Part shown: in pieces, positions 37,157-45,750 of the stretch
Layout: each line of letters begins with the position of its first letter
How positions within the stretch are numbered: position 1 is the first letter of the stretch
Assembly (NCBI RefSeq): GCF_033954455.1
Contig: NZ_CP121473.1
Location: forward strand, 3,148,501-3,212,500
DNA length: 64,000 nucleotides
Reading direction: 5' to 3'
Source of the DNA: Thiorhodovibrio litoralis
GTDB lineage: Bacteria > Pseudomonadota > Gammaproteobacteria > Chromatiales > Chromatiaceae
The notes under the pieces: generated by a model
What the model saw: the letters and a program-made list of their open reading frames with translations, nothing else
Databases searched by the model: none
Told to the model about the DNA's origin: nothing
Made by a program: the position numbers and the translations under genes

Positions 37157-37455
37157 GGCTCAGGTTCCCATTCTTTGGCCAGCACTTTCGCGCGCGCAAT
37201 GTCGCGCACCTGTGTGGACTTGTCGCCACCGCACAGCAGCACAATGATCGCCGCACCCTGACGGATGAAATACAGCCGGTAACCCGGCCCGTAAAACAAA
37301 CGCATCTCCGAGACACCCTCGCCAACCGGTGCAACATCGCCTAGGTTGCCCGCCGCTGCGTTGCGCAAGCGCGCGTTAATCCGCGCCACTGCTTGGCGAT
37401 CGCCCAGACCCCGCAACCAGCGGGAGAAGGTCTCGGATGCGATGATCTCGAACAT
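37153..37455 (-). CDS. RelE/ParE-superfamily toxin (HigB-like addiction module killer)
   Basis: The 100-residue protein has the addiction module killer pattern: FSRWLRGLGDRQAVARINARL, a GEGVSEMRLFYGPGYRLYF core with the conserved Arg and Tyr, and LLCGGDKSTQVRDIARAKVLA at the end. Proteins of this type cleave translating mRNA. The start ATG 37455 has no visible ribosome-binding site. The partner antitoxin overlaps its 3' end. Length and motifs are complete, so it is likely active unless the antitoxin is bound. Confidence 0.88.
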   Translation of the reverse strand: MFEIIASETFSRWLRGLGDRQAVARINARLRNAAAGNLGDVAPVGEGVSEMRLFYGPGYRLYFIRQGAAIIVLLCGGDKSTQVRDIARAKVLAKEWEPEP

Positions 37456-37461
37456 CAGGCA

Positions 37462-37494
37462 AATGTAAACTGTAGTTGGCAGTCGGTCAACTAC
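37462..37494 (-). promoter_or_regulatory. Toxin-antitoxin promoter with inverted repeat
   Basis: Reading the minus strand, TTGACC and TACATT are spaced 17 nt and the -10 box ends 6 nt before the toxin ATG. A 7-bp perfect inverted repeat GTAGTTG / CAACTAC (37472-37478, 37488-37494) overlaps the promoter and is a candidate antitoxin operator. Confidence 0.55.
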
Positions 37495-37584
37495 GTTGCT
37501 GGTGAATTGCAGCTGCGGATCACTAGTGGCTCAAGGTCCGGACTCCAACCAAGCGGGCGAGGAATACAGCGACAAACATCGGGC

Positions 37585-38474
37585 CGGGCACTTGCGCACA
37601 TCAAGGATGTGGCGGAATGAGCCGCCGTAAAATCCGATGCTGGATGGCTCTGCTGCTGGAACTGGCATACACTTAAGTTAATCAGACAAGATTCTAAATC
37701 TTTCGGGGCCACCGATGACCACGCTCGAATCGCTCAAAGAAACCGTCAAGCGCGAATTGCCGGCGTGGCTGGAATCCGACCCTGCTTTTCGCGAGGCCAT
37801 TCTCGGTCTGACCGCCAACCTGTACAGCCGGCGCGACGAGACCAACGACTGGTTTCATCAAACGCTGGATGAAATGCGCCGTGAGCGCGAGCGCCAGGAT
37901 GCGCTATGGCGCAAAAATGACGAACGTCTGGAGCGCGAGCGCCAGGAGTCCGAGCGCAAATGGGATGCCAATCAGGCAGAGCTGGCTGCCCTGCGCGAGG
38001 AGCAAAACCGCAAATGGGAAGCCAACCAAGTGGAGTTGGCTGCCTTGCATAAAGAAAGTCTGGCGCTGGGCAAACGCATCGACCGCAGCATCGGTGCCTT
38101 GGGCGCACGCTGGGGCCTGCGCTCGGAGAAAGCTTTCCGCGATGCGCTCGCCGGAATTCTGGAAAAAACCTTCGACGTTGAGGTGCTCAATGTCAGCGAG
38201 TACGACGACGCTGGCGAGGTTTTCGGTCGCCCCGATCAGATTGAGATCGACGTGATCATCAAAAACGGGCTGCTGATCCTGTGCGAACTCAAGTCCTCTA
38301 TCGACAAGGCCGGGATGTATATTTTTGAGCGCAAGGCGCGGTTTTACGAGCGGCACCATCAGCGCCAGGCTGATCGGCTGATTGTCATCTCCCCGATGAT
38401 CGACAGCCGCGCCCAGGATGTCGCCCGTCGCTTGGGGATTGAAACCTTCGGCGAGCCGGAGGAAGTCTCCGGCT
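37585..38474 (+). repeat. Duplicated segment, copy B
   Basis: This is the second copy of the 35970-36784 segment. It starts within a 12-codon stub of the nucleotidyltransferase 3' end (RALAHIKDVAE) and ends at the stop of the second DUF3782-like gene. Confidence 0.9.
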
Positions 38475-38476
38475 AA
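37715..38476 (+). CDS. DUF3782-like coiled-coil protein with PD-(D/E)xK nuclease-like domain, copy B
   Basis: The 253-residue protein is nearly identical to copy A outside the coiled coil, where it has 25 extra residues (ESERKWDANQAELAALREEQ and more). The repeated KWxANQ-ELAAL unit shows the coil grows by internal duplication. The C-terminal DVIIKNGLLILCELKSS motif is kept, as is GIETFGEPEEVSG at the end. Both copies remain open, so both may be functional. No partner gene remains directly upstream of this copy, only the stub of the nucleotidyltransferase. Confidence 0.75.
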   Translation: MTTLESLKETVKRELPAWLESDPAFREAILGLTANLYSRRDETNDWFHQTLDEMRRERERQDALWRKNDERLERERQESERKWDANQAELAALREEQNRKWEANQVELAALHKESLALGKRIDRSIGALGARWGLRSEKAFRDALAGILEKTFDVEVLNVSEYDDAGEVFGRPDQIEIDVIIKNGLLILCELKSSIDKAGMYIFERKARFYERHHQRQADRLIVISPMIDSRAQDVARRLGIETFGEPEEVSG

Positions 38477-38488
38477 TACGATAGGATA

Positions 38489-39187
38489 TTAAACCAGCCG
38501 CAGCGGCAGACACAGGCGGTAGCCGATGCCGCGCTCGGCCTGGATGATGGGTTGCTCCATGCCGCGCGCCTTGAGTTTGCTGCGCAGGCGCGAGAACAGC
38601 ACTTCGAGCTGCTTTTTGCCCTGTTCGCTGACTTCGCGGCTGAGCAGTTCGAGCAGTTGCCAGCTTTCCATGCACTGATTCTCAGCCAGGGCCAGGGCTT
38701 TTAGAAGGGTGGCTTCGTCTGGGGTTAGGGTCAGCTCGCCGCCGGGGAACACCAGGTTTCTGGTGTAACGGTCCAGAAGGCTGATCTGGACATCCGCCGG
38801 CGCGGGCTTGAGTCGGCGCCCGAGGGCGCGGATGGCAAAAGCGAGCTCCTCGGCTGGCACCGGCTTGGCCAGTTACATATCGGCGCCGTGCTCGTATCCG
38901 CTGATTTTTTCAGGCAACTGATCGCGTGATGTGACCATCACGATACCCAGATCCGGTTGCACCGTGCGCAGACGCAGCGCCAGGCTGAGACCGTCCTCAC
39001 CGGGTAGGTTCAGGTCCAGCACCGCAACGTCAAAGTCGGACTGATCGGGTAGCTCGCACACCGACTCGGCGCAATCGACACCGATGGCGCTGAAACCTTG
39101 CGCGTTCAGGGTATCGACGGTGATTTCGCGCAGGGGGCCAAGATCCTCGACCACCAGCACCTTCAGGCGGGGTTTGTCGCTAGCCAT
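38489..39187 (-). pseudogene. OmpR-like response regulator interrupted by an ochre codon
   Basis: Two frames of the same phase, 39187-38873 and 38872-38489, form one 232-residue regulator apart from a TAA at 38873-38875. The receiver domain has LKVLVVEDLGPLREIT, the phosphoacceptor Asp in VAVLDLNLPGEDG and then GADM-stop-LAKPV. The family pattern GADxYLxKP shows that a Tyr codon became TAA. The second part is a winged-helix output domain (LTPDEATLLKALA, GIGYRLCLPL). The downstream part lacks a good start (GTG 38860 only). As read, only a receiver domain lacking its conserved lysine would be made. Confidence 0.85.
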
Positions 39188-39322
39188 CGCTCAATATTCC
39201 CTTATTCATCTCAAAATTTTGCTGTCTACAGAGCCTGGCCAATGGCCTTGCCGTACCTATGGTAGTCGGCACAGCGAAGCCAGCCCCGATCTTACCAAAA
39301 CAAACCTCTGCATTACCAAAGC

Positions 39323-39352
39323 GAAAATCCGAAACCTTGCACTTGCTTGCAG
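39323..39352 (+). repeat. Dispersed 30-bp repeat, copy 2
   Basis: This is the second copy of the repeat at 34746-34775, 28 of 30 identical. It lies about 80 bp upstream of the solute-binding protein gene. Confidence 0.8.
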
Positions 39353-39434
39353 AACGAATCGCGGATTTGTTCACTTCAAATAAATGCTTCAGAATCACCA
39401 TTGGCCTGCGAATCCTTAACCGTTGGACCCCGTC

Positions 39435-40712
39435 ATGCGCCTTTCATTGCGTTTTATCCTCATCGGTCTTCTGCTTTGTGAGCTTGCGGCGGCAGAGGCG
39501 CCATCGGCAAGTCGTGTTGATGTCATGCACTGGTGGGTCTCCGCTGGCGAGCGCAACAGCATCAATGCCATGCGACAGCATATCGAGCACCAGGGCCTTG
39601 TCTGGCATGAGGAAGCCGTTGCCGGCAGCGGCACCAACCGCTTCAGCGACGAACTACGCCAACGGGTGGCGGACGGGAAACCGCCGATGGCTGCCCAAGC
39701 CATTGGTTATGACATTCAAGACTGGGCGCGCCAGGGACAGTTGGTGATGCTTGACGATATCGCCAGGGAACAGCAATGGGATGAAGTCATTCCGTTTGCG
39801 ATTCAACATTTGTCCAAGTATCAGGATCACTGGGTTGCCACCCCCGTCAATGCCCACTCCACCAACTGGCTGTGGGTCAACCACGCACAACTCGCGCGCC
39901 TTGGTCTGAAACAACCGGACACCTGGCCTGATCTGATCGCCATGCTGGATACCGCCAAAGCCGCTGGCCTGATCCCGATCGCGATGGGTCATGAAGCTTG
40001 GGAGCACACCCTGCTGTTTGAATCCGTGGCCGCCGGGGCAGGCGGGGTTGAGTTCTATCGCCGGACCTTTGTGGAGCTTGCGCCCAACGCCCAGGATATC
40101 GAGATGCTTCAGCTGGTATTTGAGCGCATGAGCCAGTTACGGAACTACCTGGATACGGGTTTAAGTGAACGCAGCTGGAACCAGGCCACTGATCTCACCC
40201 GTTCCGGGGAGGCGCTGATGCAGGTGCAGGGAACCTGGGTGAACGGTGAATTCAGCGCCCACGGACTTGTTCCGGGGCAAGACTATGATTGTTTCCGCTT
40301 TCCTGACACTCAGGGAATGATGCTGCTGAACAGTGACCAGTTTATTTTATTCAAAGACTATCCGGCCGAGCCGGAAACAAGAGACATGTTCGTGAGCACA
40401 CTCATCAGCATTGACTTGCAGCGCGACCTCAATATCGTAGGCGGCGCAGCTCCCGCGCGGGTCGACGTGCCGCGAGACCAGTTCAATGCATGCGGTCAGC
40501 AGGCGATCAACGATATGCGTACCGACAACATGCGCCGGACGATCATGGGCTCGATTGCAATGGGTAATGCCCATCCGGCTCCGGTGAAAAATGCCCTTTA
40601 TCAGGTGATCACTGACCATCTGATGGGGCGTATCAGCAATACCCAGGCACAACGGTGTCCGGCTCATTTTCATAGGTACGCCGCCAATAATGGCCGCAAT
40701 TTGGCCTCATAG
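39435..40712 (+). CDS. Extracellular solute-binding protein, C-terminus altered by IS insertion
   Basis: The 425-residue protein has a signal peptide (RLSLRFILIGLLLCELAAAEA) and the fold of family 1 (sugar-type) periplasmic binding proteins: VDVMHWWVSAGERNSINAM, GSGTNRFSDELRQRV, WDEVIPFAIQH, PVNAHSTNWLWVNH, LVPGQDYDCFRFP. No ABC permease or ATPase lies near. Instead receiver, Hpt and GGDEF genes follow, suggesting it presented a ligand to a sensor kinase. The insertion sequence starts at 40651, so about the last 20 residues (from CPAHFHRYAAN) come from the element. ATG 39435 is chosen over TTG 39423. Confidence 0.82.
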   Translation: MRLSLRFILIGLLLCELAAAEAPSASRVDVMHWWVSAGERNSINAMRQHIEHQGLVWHEEAVAGSGTNRFSDELRQRVADGKPPMAAQAIGYDIQDWARQGQLVMLDDIAREQQWDEVIPFAIQHLSKYQDHWVATPVNAHSTNWLWVNHAQLARLGLKQPDTWPDLIAMLDTAKAAGLIPIAMGHEAWEHTLLFESVAAGAGGVEFYRRTFVELAPNAQDIEMLQLVFERMSQLRNYLDTGLSERSWNQATDLTRSGEALMQVQGTWVNGEFSAHGLVPGQDYDCFRFPDTQGMMLLNSDQFILFKDYPAEPETRDMFVSTLISIDLQRDLNIVGGAAPARVDVPRDQFNACGQQAINDMRTDNMRRTIMGSIAMGNAHPAPVKNALYQVITDHLMGRISNTQAQRCPAHFHRYAANNGRNLAS

Positions 40713-42219
40713 AGCGCAGGAGACGCTGGCGAGAGAAGCGAGTGTTTGAAAAACCTCAGCACCTGACGGCTGATTTTCGACGTATAGCGGAACAGCGGGA
40801 CCGTCCAGTCTGGTCGCTCGGTGCCATCTGGCGCACCGGGGGCTTTGCGCTGACGTTGCTCCTGTTTGCGCAAGGCTTTGTGATCACGCGCGCTCTCGGC
40901 ACCGAACTGGCGGTGCAGCAACAGCGTCACTAACGCATGGGTGATGATCGCCAGGCAGACCTGATTGTCGATGGCCACCGGGCTTTTGCCCCAGGCTTTG
41001 GCATGGGCGAAATCATTTTTCCAGGTGTCAAAGCATTTTTCCTCATCCCATCTGCGGGCATAAAGAAACGCGACAACACCGGGCAAGAGACCGAAATCAT
41101 TGGTCAGAAACTCCAAGCGCCGGCCCTGGCGGGTGCGCAAGGTGATCAACCGCCACTCCTGGGAGGAACTCAACAAGGTGATGCGCTCATCGCGCAGCAC
41201 CCCGGCGTTCTCCGGCGTCTTGGCAATGGGCATGGCGGCACGCGAGCCCACCACCAGATTGGACTTCATGCGCGTGATCAGGGTACTGCCCTGGGTGCGT
41301 TTCTTCCGGTCCCAGAAGGCGGCATCAATGAAGGCGCGATCAACCACCCACAGCGTTCGCGCCTCCTGTGTCAGCGCGCCCGGGCGCGCATCGTAGTCCC
41401 GCAATAGGTTGATCTCATGGCGGCTACGCGTCTCCACCAACGCATCCTCGGCCAACCCCAGGCGCAGGTTGTAGAACACCAGTTCGCCATGTCCCTTGGG
41501 ATTATCCTCCCCGCCTTGCTTGGGCGTGCAGCGGCGATAATGCGCACTTTCTTCCTGATAGGTGCCATCCATCGCCCGCACCGGGCGGCCATCCAGTCCA
41601 GGAACTCCCGCCAGACGATCAGGCAGCACCGCCCCCACCTCGCGCATCAGCACCGGAATCATCGCTTGCAGCACTGCGCGGCGTTCAGTGGAGGCCAAGG
41701 CATCGGACCAGGTCGAGCGCGCCAAGGGCACCACCGACTCTGCCTGCGGGGCGAGCTGATCACGCAGATGATCGAGCGCTTGCACCTGCTCGCGCAGCAC
41801 CCCCATCCCCTGCAACTGGCGCCACACGCCCAAGGCAATAAAGCGCTCCATGCTCAACACCCGCCCCACCGAGGCTGCCCGGCGCACAAACGCCAGTGCG
41901 TGCTGCACGGGCGCCACCAGGTCGGCGAAAACAGTGTCATTAAGCAGGCCATTCATCAGGGCATCGAGTCGGTTGGGGATCATGACAAGCACTCCAGTGT
42001 GGTATCTTTGAGACACCCACGTCTTTCGCACGCTCAATGTGCTTGTCAAGTCTTTTTTTCAGTTTTTCCCAGCGGTTTTCTATTTCGCGGACCGCTACAG
42101 CGGCCCCGTCCAACGAGACAAAAAACGCATTCCAACTGCAACACGCTTGCACAGGACTGCATGGCGCTTCTGTATGGTGGAATTATGCGTCATGGTGGAA
42201 ATTTGAACCGGACACCGTT
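40651..42219. mobile_element. IS4-family insertion sequence
   Basis: The element is bounded by perfect 12-bp inverted ends AACGGTGTCCGG / CCGGACACCGTT (40651-40662, 42208-42219) and carries one transposase gene. I see no target-site duplication. The flanking genes, a solute-binding protein and a receiver-Hpt fragment, look like the two ends of a larger locus, which suggests a deletion accompanied or followed insertion. Confidence 0.85.
40670..41983 (-). CDS. IS4-family transposase
   Basis: The DDE transposase of the insertion sequence is about 437 residues from ATG 41983 (an upstream start at 42049 is also open). The catalytic motifs are AMDGTYQEES (first Asp), LWVVDRAFIDAAF (second Asp) and the IS4 signature Y-2-R-3-E-6-K seen as YARRWDEEKCFDTWK. 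It appears intact. A basic, glutamine-rich segment (KQEQRQRK) lies near the C-terminus. Confidence 0.92.
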   Translation of the reverse strand: MIPNRLDALMNGLLNDTVFADLVAPVQHALAFVRRAASVGRVLSMERFIALGVWRQLQGMGVLREQVQALDHLRDQLAPQAESVVPLARSTWSDALASTERRAVLQAMIPVLMREVGAVLPDRLAGVPGLDGRPVRAMDGTYQEESAHYRRCTPKQGGEDNPKGHGELVFYNLRLGLAEDALVETRSRHEINLLRDYDARPGALTQEARTLWVVDRAFIDAAFWDRKKRTQGSTLITRMKSNLVVGSRAAMPIAKTPENAGVLRDERITLLSSSQEWRLITLRTRQGRRLEFLTNDFGLLPGVVAFLYARRWDEEKCFDTWKNDFAHAKAWGKSPVAIDNQVCLAIITHALVTLLLHRQFGAESARDHKALRKQEQRQRKAPGAPDGTERPDWTVPLFRYTSKISRQVLRFFKHSLLSPASPALYEAKLRPLLAAYL

Positions 42220-43084
42220 GCCATCTGAACAAAAAAGCAACGCCCAGAGTTTACGCGGATTGCGCCTGCTGCTGGCGGACGACAATGAACTCAACCGACT
42301 CGTTGCAAAAGAGCTATTGATGGATGAGGGCATAGTGGTTGACGAGGCCAGTGATGGCCAACAGGCTGTTGATCTGATTGAAGCCGCAGCTGACAACACA
42401 TACGCCATCGTCCTGATGGACATGATGATGCCGAAACTTGATGGTCTCAGCGCCACCCGCCGACTGCGCAGAAGCCCTCGCTTCGACAAACTCCCCATCA
42501 TTGCCATGACGGCCAACGCAAGCAAGGAAGATGTGATGAAGTGTATGGAAGCGGGTATGAATGCGCATGTTGCCAAACCGATTGAGTTGGAAATTCTCCT
42601 TAAAACACTCGCTGAACATCGCCTTTGCTCTGAGGCCACTACCCTTGAGGAAGCGCAGACGCAGGCCGACAATACCGCGATGGTCGGCAGCGCCTCTCCG
42701 GCAAGCCATCCAGCAAGCCATCCGGCCAGCTACCCCGCAAGCAACACGCTTGATCCGAAGTCGCTTGAGCATCTGCGAACGATCGTCACCCCTGAGCGTT
42801 TCAACTCATTGGTGGACATGCTCATTGCAGACATCCAGCAACGTGGGGAATTATTTCAGTCACTGGCCCCGCAGGGCGAGCCAAAGCAGTTTCGACAGCA
42901 TGCCCACGATCTCATCGGATCGGCAGGCCATGTCGGACTCAATCAATTGCGAGACTTAGGCAAGGCGATGACACAAGCTGCCAAGGATGACGATGTTCAA
43001 ACAGCGCGTCGATTGGCCGCGGAGATTCACAGGGCGACTGGTGAAGCCATTCAGGAATTACAGAAGCGCTTCAAAAGCCAATAA
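42161..43084 (+). CDS. Receiver-Hpt fragment of a hybrid sensor kinase
   Basis: The frame encodes a receiver domain (LRLLLADDNELNRLVA, phosphoacceptor in IVLMDMMMPKLDG, Lys in HVAKPIE), a linker with the tandem repeat SHPASHPASYPAS and a histidine phosphotransfer domain (HDLIGSAGHVG carries the His). This REC-Hpt order is the C-terminal part of hybrid kinases. The HisKA and ATPase domains expected before it are missing, and the frame instead enters the IS end at 42219. ATG 42161 or 42185 inside the element may now serve as start, giving about 300 residues. It could be a soluble phosphorelay protein or simply a remnant. Confidence 0.75.
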   Translation: MALLYGGIMRHGGNLNRTPLPSEQKSNAQSLRGLRLLLADDNELNRLVAKELLMDEGIVVDEASDGQQAVDLIEAAADNTYAIVLMDMMMPKLDGLSATRRLRRSPRFDKLPIIAMTANASKEDVMKCMEAGMNAHVAKPIELEILLKTLAEHRLCSEATTLEEAQTQADNTAMVGSASPASHPASHPASYPASNTLDPKSLEHLRTIVTPERFNSLVDMLIADIQQRGELFQSLAPQGEPKQFRQHAHDLIGSAGHVGLNQLRDLGKAMTQAAKDDDVQTARRLAAEIHRATGEAIQELQKRFKSQ

Positions 43085-43117
43085 GCGATCATACGGACAT
43101 TCTGGGAATACAATCTT

Positions 43118-44059
43118 ATGGCTGAAGAGACCAACCATCGACGGCTCACCGAGTCCGCTGGCCGTGCTAAGCAAAAAGTCCTGATCGTCGACGACCAGCC
43201 GTTAAACCTTGCTTTTGCAGCGGCCGAGATTGAGGACATCTGCGACCCGATACAGGCTTATAGCGGAGAGCAGGCTCTCAAGCTTGCCGGCATTGAACAG
43301 CCAGATCTGATCTTGCTGGACGTACAGATGCCCGGCATGACGGGTTTTGAAGCCTGCCGCCTGCTCAAACAGAACTGCCAAACGGCCGAAATTCCAGTCA
43401 TTTTTCTGACCTGCATGGATGAAGAAGCCGATGAAGAACAGGGTCTCAACCTTGGTGCCATCGACTATATTGCCAAGCCATTCAGTCCAGCCATTCTCAG
43501 GGCTCGGGTTCGCAACCATCTGCTGATCCAGCGACAACGTATGCAACTCGAACGTCTCGCTCAATGTGACGGGCTGACGGGAGTGGCAAATAGAAGAAGT
43601 TTTGATCAGGTCTTAAACGTAGAGTGGCAACGACTCGCCGGGATTAAAGAACCCCTCGGTTTACTCATGATTGATGTTGATCTCTTCAAGGGCTTCAACG
43701 ACCATTACGGCCACCTCGCTGGTGACCAGACACTGCAACAAGTGGCCACTACCATCAACCGTCAAATGCAGCGCGCGCACGACCTTGCCTGTCGCTATGG
43801 CGGCGAAGAATTTGCCTGTATTTTGCCGCACGCCGACCAGGGCGGCGCAAAAGGCATCGCTGAAAGTATTCGCAGCGCAATTCTGGACCTGCGCATTGAG
43901 CACGCGGCATCACCGGTCAGTGACTGGGTCACCGTCAGCATCGGCGCGGTGAGCATCGTCCCAACGATTGATAAAGCCCCGGAAACATTGATCTCACAAA
44001 CCGATCAATGCCTCTACCAGGCGAAAACCGGCGGTCGAAACCAGGTCAATCCAGGTTGA
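43118..44059 (+). CDS. Response regulator with GGDEF diguanylate cyclase domain
   Basis: The 313-residue protein has an N-terminal receiver (KVLIVDDQPLNLAFA, phosphoacceptor in LILLDVQMPGMTG, Lys in YIAKPFSPAI) and a C-terminal GGDEF domain with the active-site GGEEF loop (CRYGGEEFACILP) and DGLTGVANRRSFD. It should make cyclic di-GMP when phosphorylated. It lies 33 nt after the receiver-Hpt gene, so it was probably the output of that phosphorelay. An I-site RxxD is not obvious ahead of the GGEEF loop. Confidence 0.93.
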   Translation: MAEETNHRRLTESAGRAKQKVLIVDDQPLNLAFAAAEIEDICDPIQAYSGEQALKLAGIEQPDLILLDVQMPGMTGFEACRLLKQNCQTAEIPVIFLTCMDEEADEEQGLNLGAIDYIAKPFSPAILRARVRNHLLIQRQRMQLERLAQCDGLTGVANRRSFDQVLNVEWQRLAGIKEPLGLLMIDVDLFKGFNDHYGHLAGDQTLQQVATTINRQMQRAHDLACRYGGEEFACILPHADQGGAKGIAESIRSAILDLRIEHAASPVSDWVTVSIGAVSIVPTIDKAPETLISQTDQCLYQAKTGGRNQVNPG

Positions 44060-44073
44060 GTTTCGACGGGACT

Positions 44074-44109
44074 TCAAAGCAGCGCCACCGGCAGGCACAG
44101 ACGGTAGCT
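44074..44109 (-). pseudogene. Tiny relic of a response regulator C-terminus
   Basis: On the minus strand this encodes YRLCLPVALL and a stop, closely matching the C-terminus YRLCLPLRLV of the broken regulator at 38489. Nothing upstream continues the domain, so only the tail survives. Confidence 0.55.
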
Positions 44110-44181
44110 GTCAGTCATGGCTCAAAGTTCAGGGTGTGGTGGTCGGCCAGACTCGGATACGAGTCTGCGTGCCAGAACGGC

Positions 44182-44385
44182 CTATTCCAGCAAATCGGCG
44201 ACGGCAATGGTGCAGTCTGGCACTCGCTCCGGCTGCAATAGAGCCCCTGGGTGGGCAAGCCAGGTGCTCCGATAGCCGCCTCGGCCATCGGGGTCGCGGT
44301 TGACCTCCACCACGCGATCCTGAAGATTGAGTATCCAGAGTTCCGCAATTCCATGCTGGGCGTAGAGCGGTCGCGAACAGATCAA
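44182..44385 (-). pseudogene. Relic of a Uma2-family (PD-(D/E)xK) protein
   Basis: The frame encodes the C-terminal half of a Uma2-type protein: YAQHGIAELWILNLQDRVVEV, NRDPDGRGGYRS and PDCTIAVADLLE. The N-terminal half with the first catalytic residues is missing, and the sequence abuts the 3' end of the dinB relic. Uma2 proteins are abundant in cyanobacteria and sulfur bacteria and have no settled function. Confidence 0.65.
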
Positions 44386-45222
44386 GCTGCGCAGAGCTGC
44401 TGGTTTGCGACCAGCCGGACAGTCCCACGCCGATTAGGCGCACGGGACGGCCAGCCCAGGTGGCTTCAGCGGCAAGCATTGACCGGGCGACGCAAAACAC
44501 ACCCTGCTCGTCCGCCGTCGGCACCTTCAGGGAATGCGAGCGGGTATGGGTCTCGAATGGGAAGAAACGCATCTTCAAGGTCACCACCCGCCCAAAGTGA
44601 CCCGTCTGCCGCGCTGTCCAAGCGACCTCGCGCGCGGCCCAGTGCTAATGTCGCTTCCAGCACTTGGGGATCAGTCACATCCTCGGGAAAGGTTGTTTCC
44701 TTAGAAATAGACTGGCGCGGCCGGTCGGGATGAATCTGGTCGTCGGCGATTCCGCGTGCCTGACATTAGCACTGAGTGCCAGCACGCGCGCCGAGCTGAC
44801 GGCGCAGGGTCTCGAGCGAGAGTTGGCGCACATCGCCGATCGTTCTGACACCCATACGCGCCAGCCGGGGCGCGGTCTTGGGGCCGATGCCACGCAAGGC
44901 ATCAAAGGGCATGGGGGCGAGAAACGCGTCCACCTGATCATCGAGCACTACAGTCAAGCCATCCGGCTTGCGACAGTCGGAAGCCAGCTTGGCGATGAGC
45001 CGGTTCGGCCCGATGCCGACCGAGGCGCCGCACCGCTTGCGCGATGGGCATGGCGGAATGCACGCCGAACCGACGTGCTTCGTAGGAGCAGGTCGCGACC
45101 ACGCCGCGACCGCCGGGCTGGGCGCCAACCACCACCGGGCGAGCGCGCCACTCGGGATGATCGCGTTGCTCGATGGCCGCGAAGAAGGCATCGAGATCGA
45201 CATGCAGGATCAGGCGTGACAT
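44386..45222 (-). pseudogene. dinB: Decayed DNA polymerase IV (Y-family)
   Basis: Pieces of DinB lie in order in different frames. The N-terminus ([39 protein letters not shown]) runs from 45222 to about 45030. Then [20 protein letters not shown] and GIGPKTAPRLARMGVRTI follow in a second frame to 44766, VTDPQVLEATLALGRA in a third, and RVVTLKMRFFPFETHTRSH in a fourth, ending QLDLF. About 90 residues, including the catalytic SxDE motif, are deleted at the first junction. At least three lesions mean it cannot make an active polymerase. Confidence 0.85.
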
Positions 45223-45327
45223 CGGCCGGTTGGTCTCTGGTGTTTGGCACCGATGGTTTGGGTTCCCTTGCGTTTCTGGCGGCGCATTGGGCGACGGGGA
45301 GGCGTTTTCTTTGGAAGGCTGTATTGC

Positions 45328-45750
45328 TCAGTCCCGCGCGTGCGGATCGGCGATCCAGCCTTCGAGCGGGTCGATGACGGTTGGCGCGGCCGGCTGACCA
45401 TAGCCATCCTCCCGTTGCGTCCAGGCCCAGGCAGCCTGGATGGCACAGAGCAAGGCATCGAGGGTATCTCCGGTGGGATCATCGGCCAGACTCACGGGTG
45501 CTGTGACCTCCAGACCATAAGCGGGTCTGACGGCCCCGTCCACGACGGCGGTCAGCAAGGCGGGGCGCGCCTGCTTGTGCGCATAGCTTTGCTTCTTGGG
45601 ATCATCCTGCTTGTAGGGCCGCCGTCCAATCAGCTGACGGGCGAGTATGCCGGGGTAGGCTTCGACGCAGAGGCGCTTGGGGTCGCCGGCATGGACTCCA
45701 GGAATGGTTACGCCTGCACGCAGCCGCCGCGGGGCGCCCTCGAAGAACAT
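45328..45750 (-). pseudogene. 5'-truncated DUF429 protein
   Basis: The 140 residues match the C-terminal part of DUF429 proteins, predicted RNase H-fold nucleases: GLMFFEGAPRRLRAGVTIPG, VEAYPGILARQLIGRRPYK, DDPTGDTLDALLCAIQAAW. The family is usually over 220 residues. The frame closes with a TAG just ten codons upstream of the first ATG, and the expected N-terminus is not found in any frame, so the 5' part has been lost. Confidence 0.7.
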
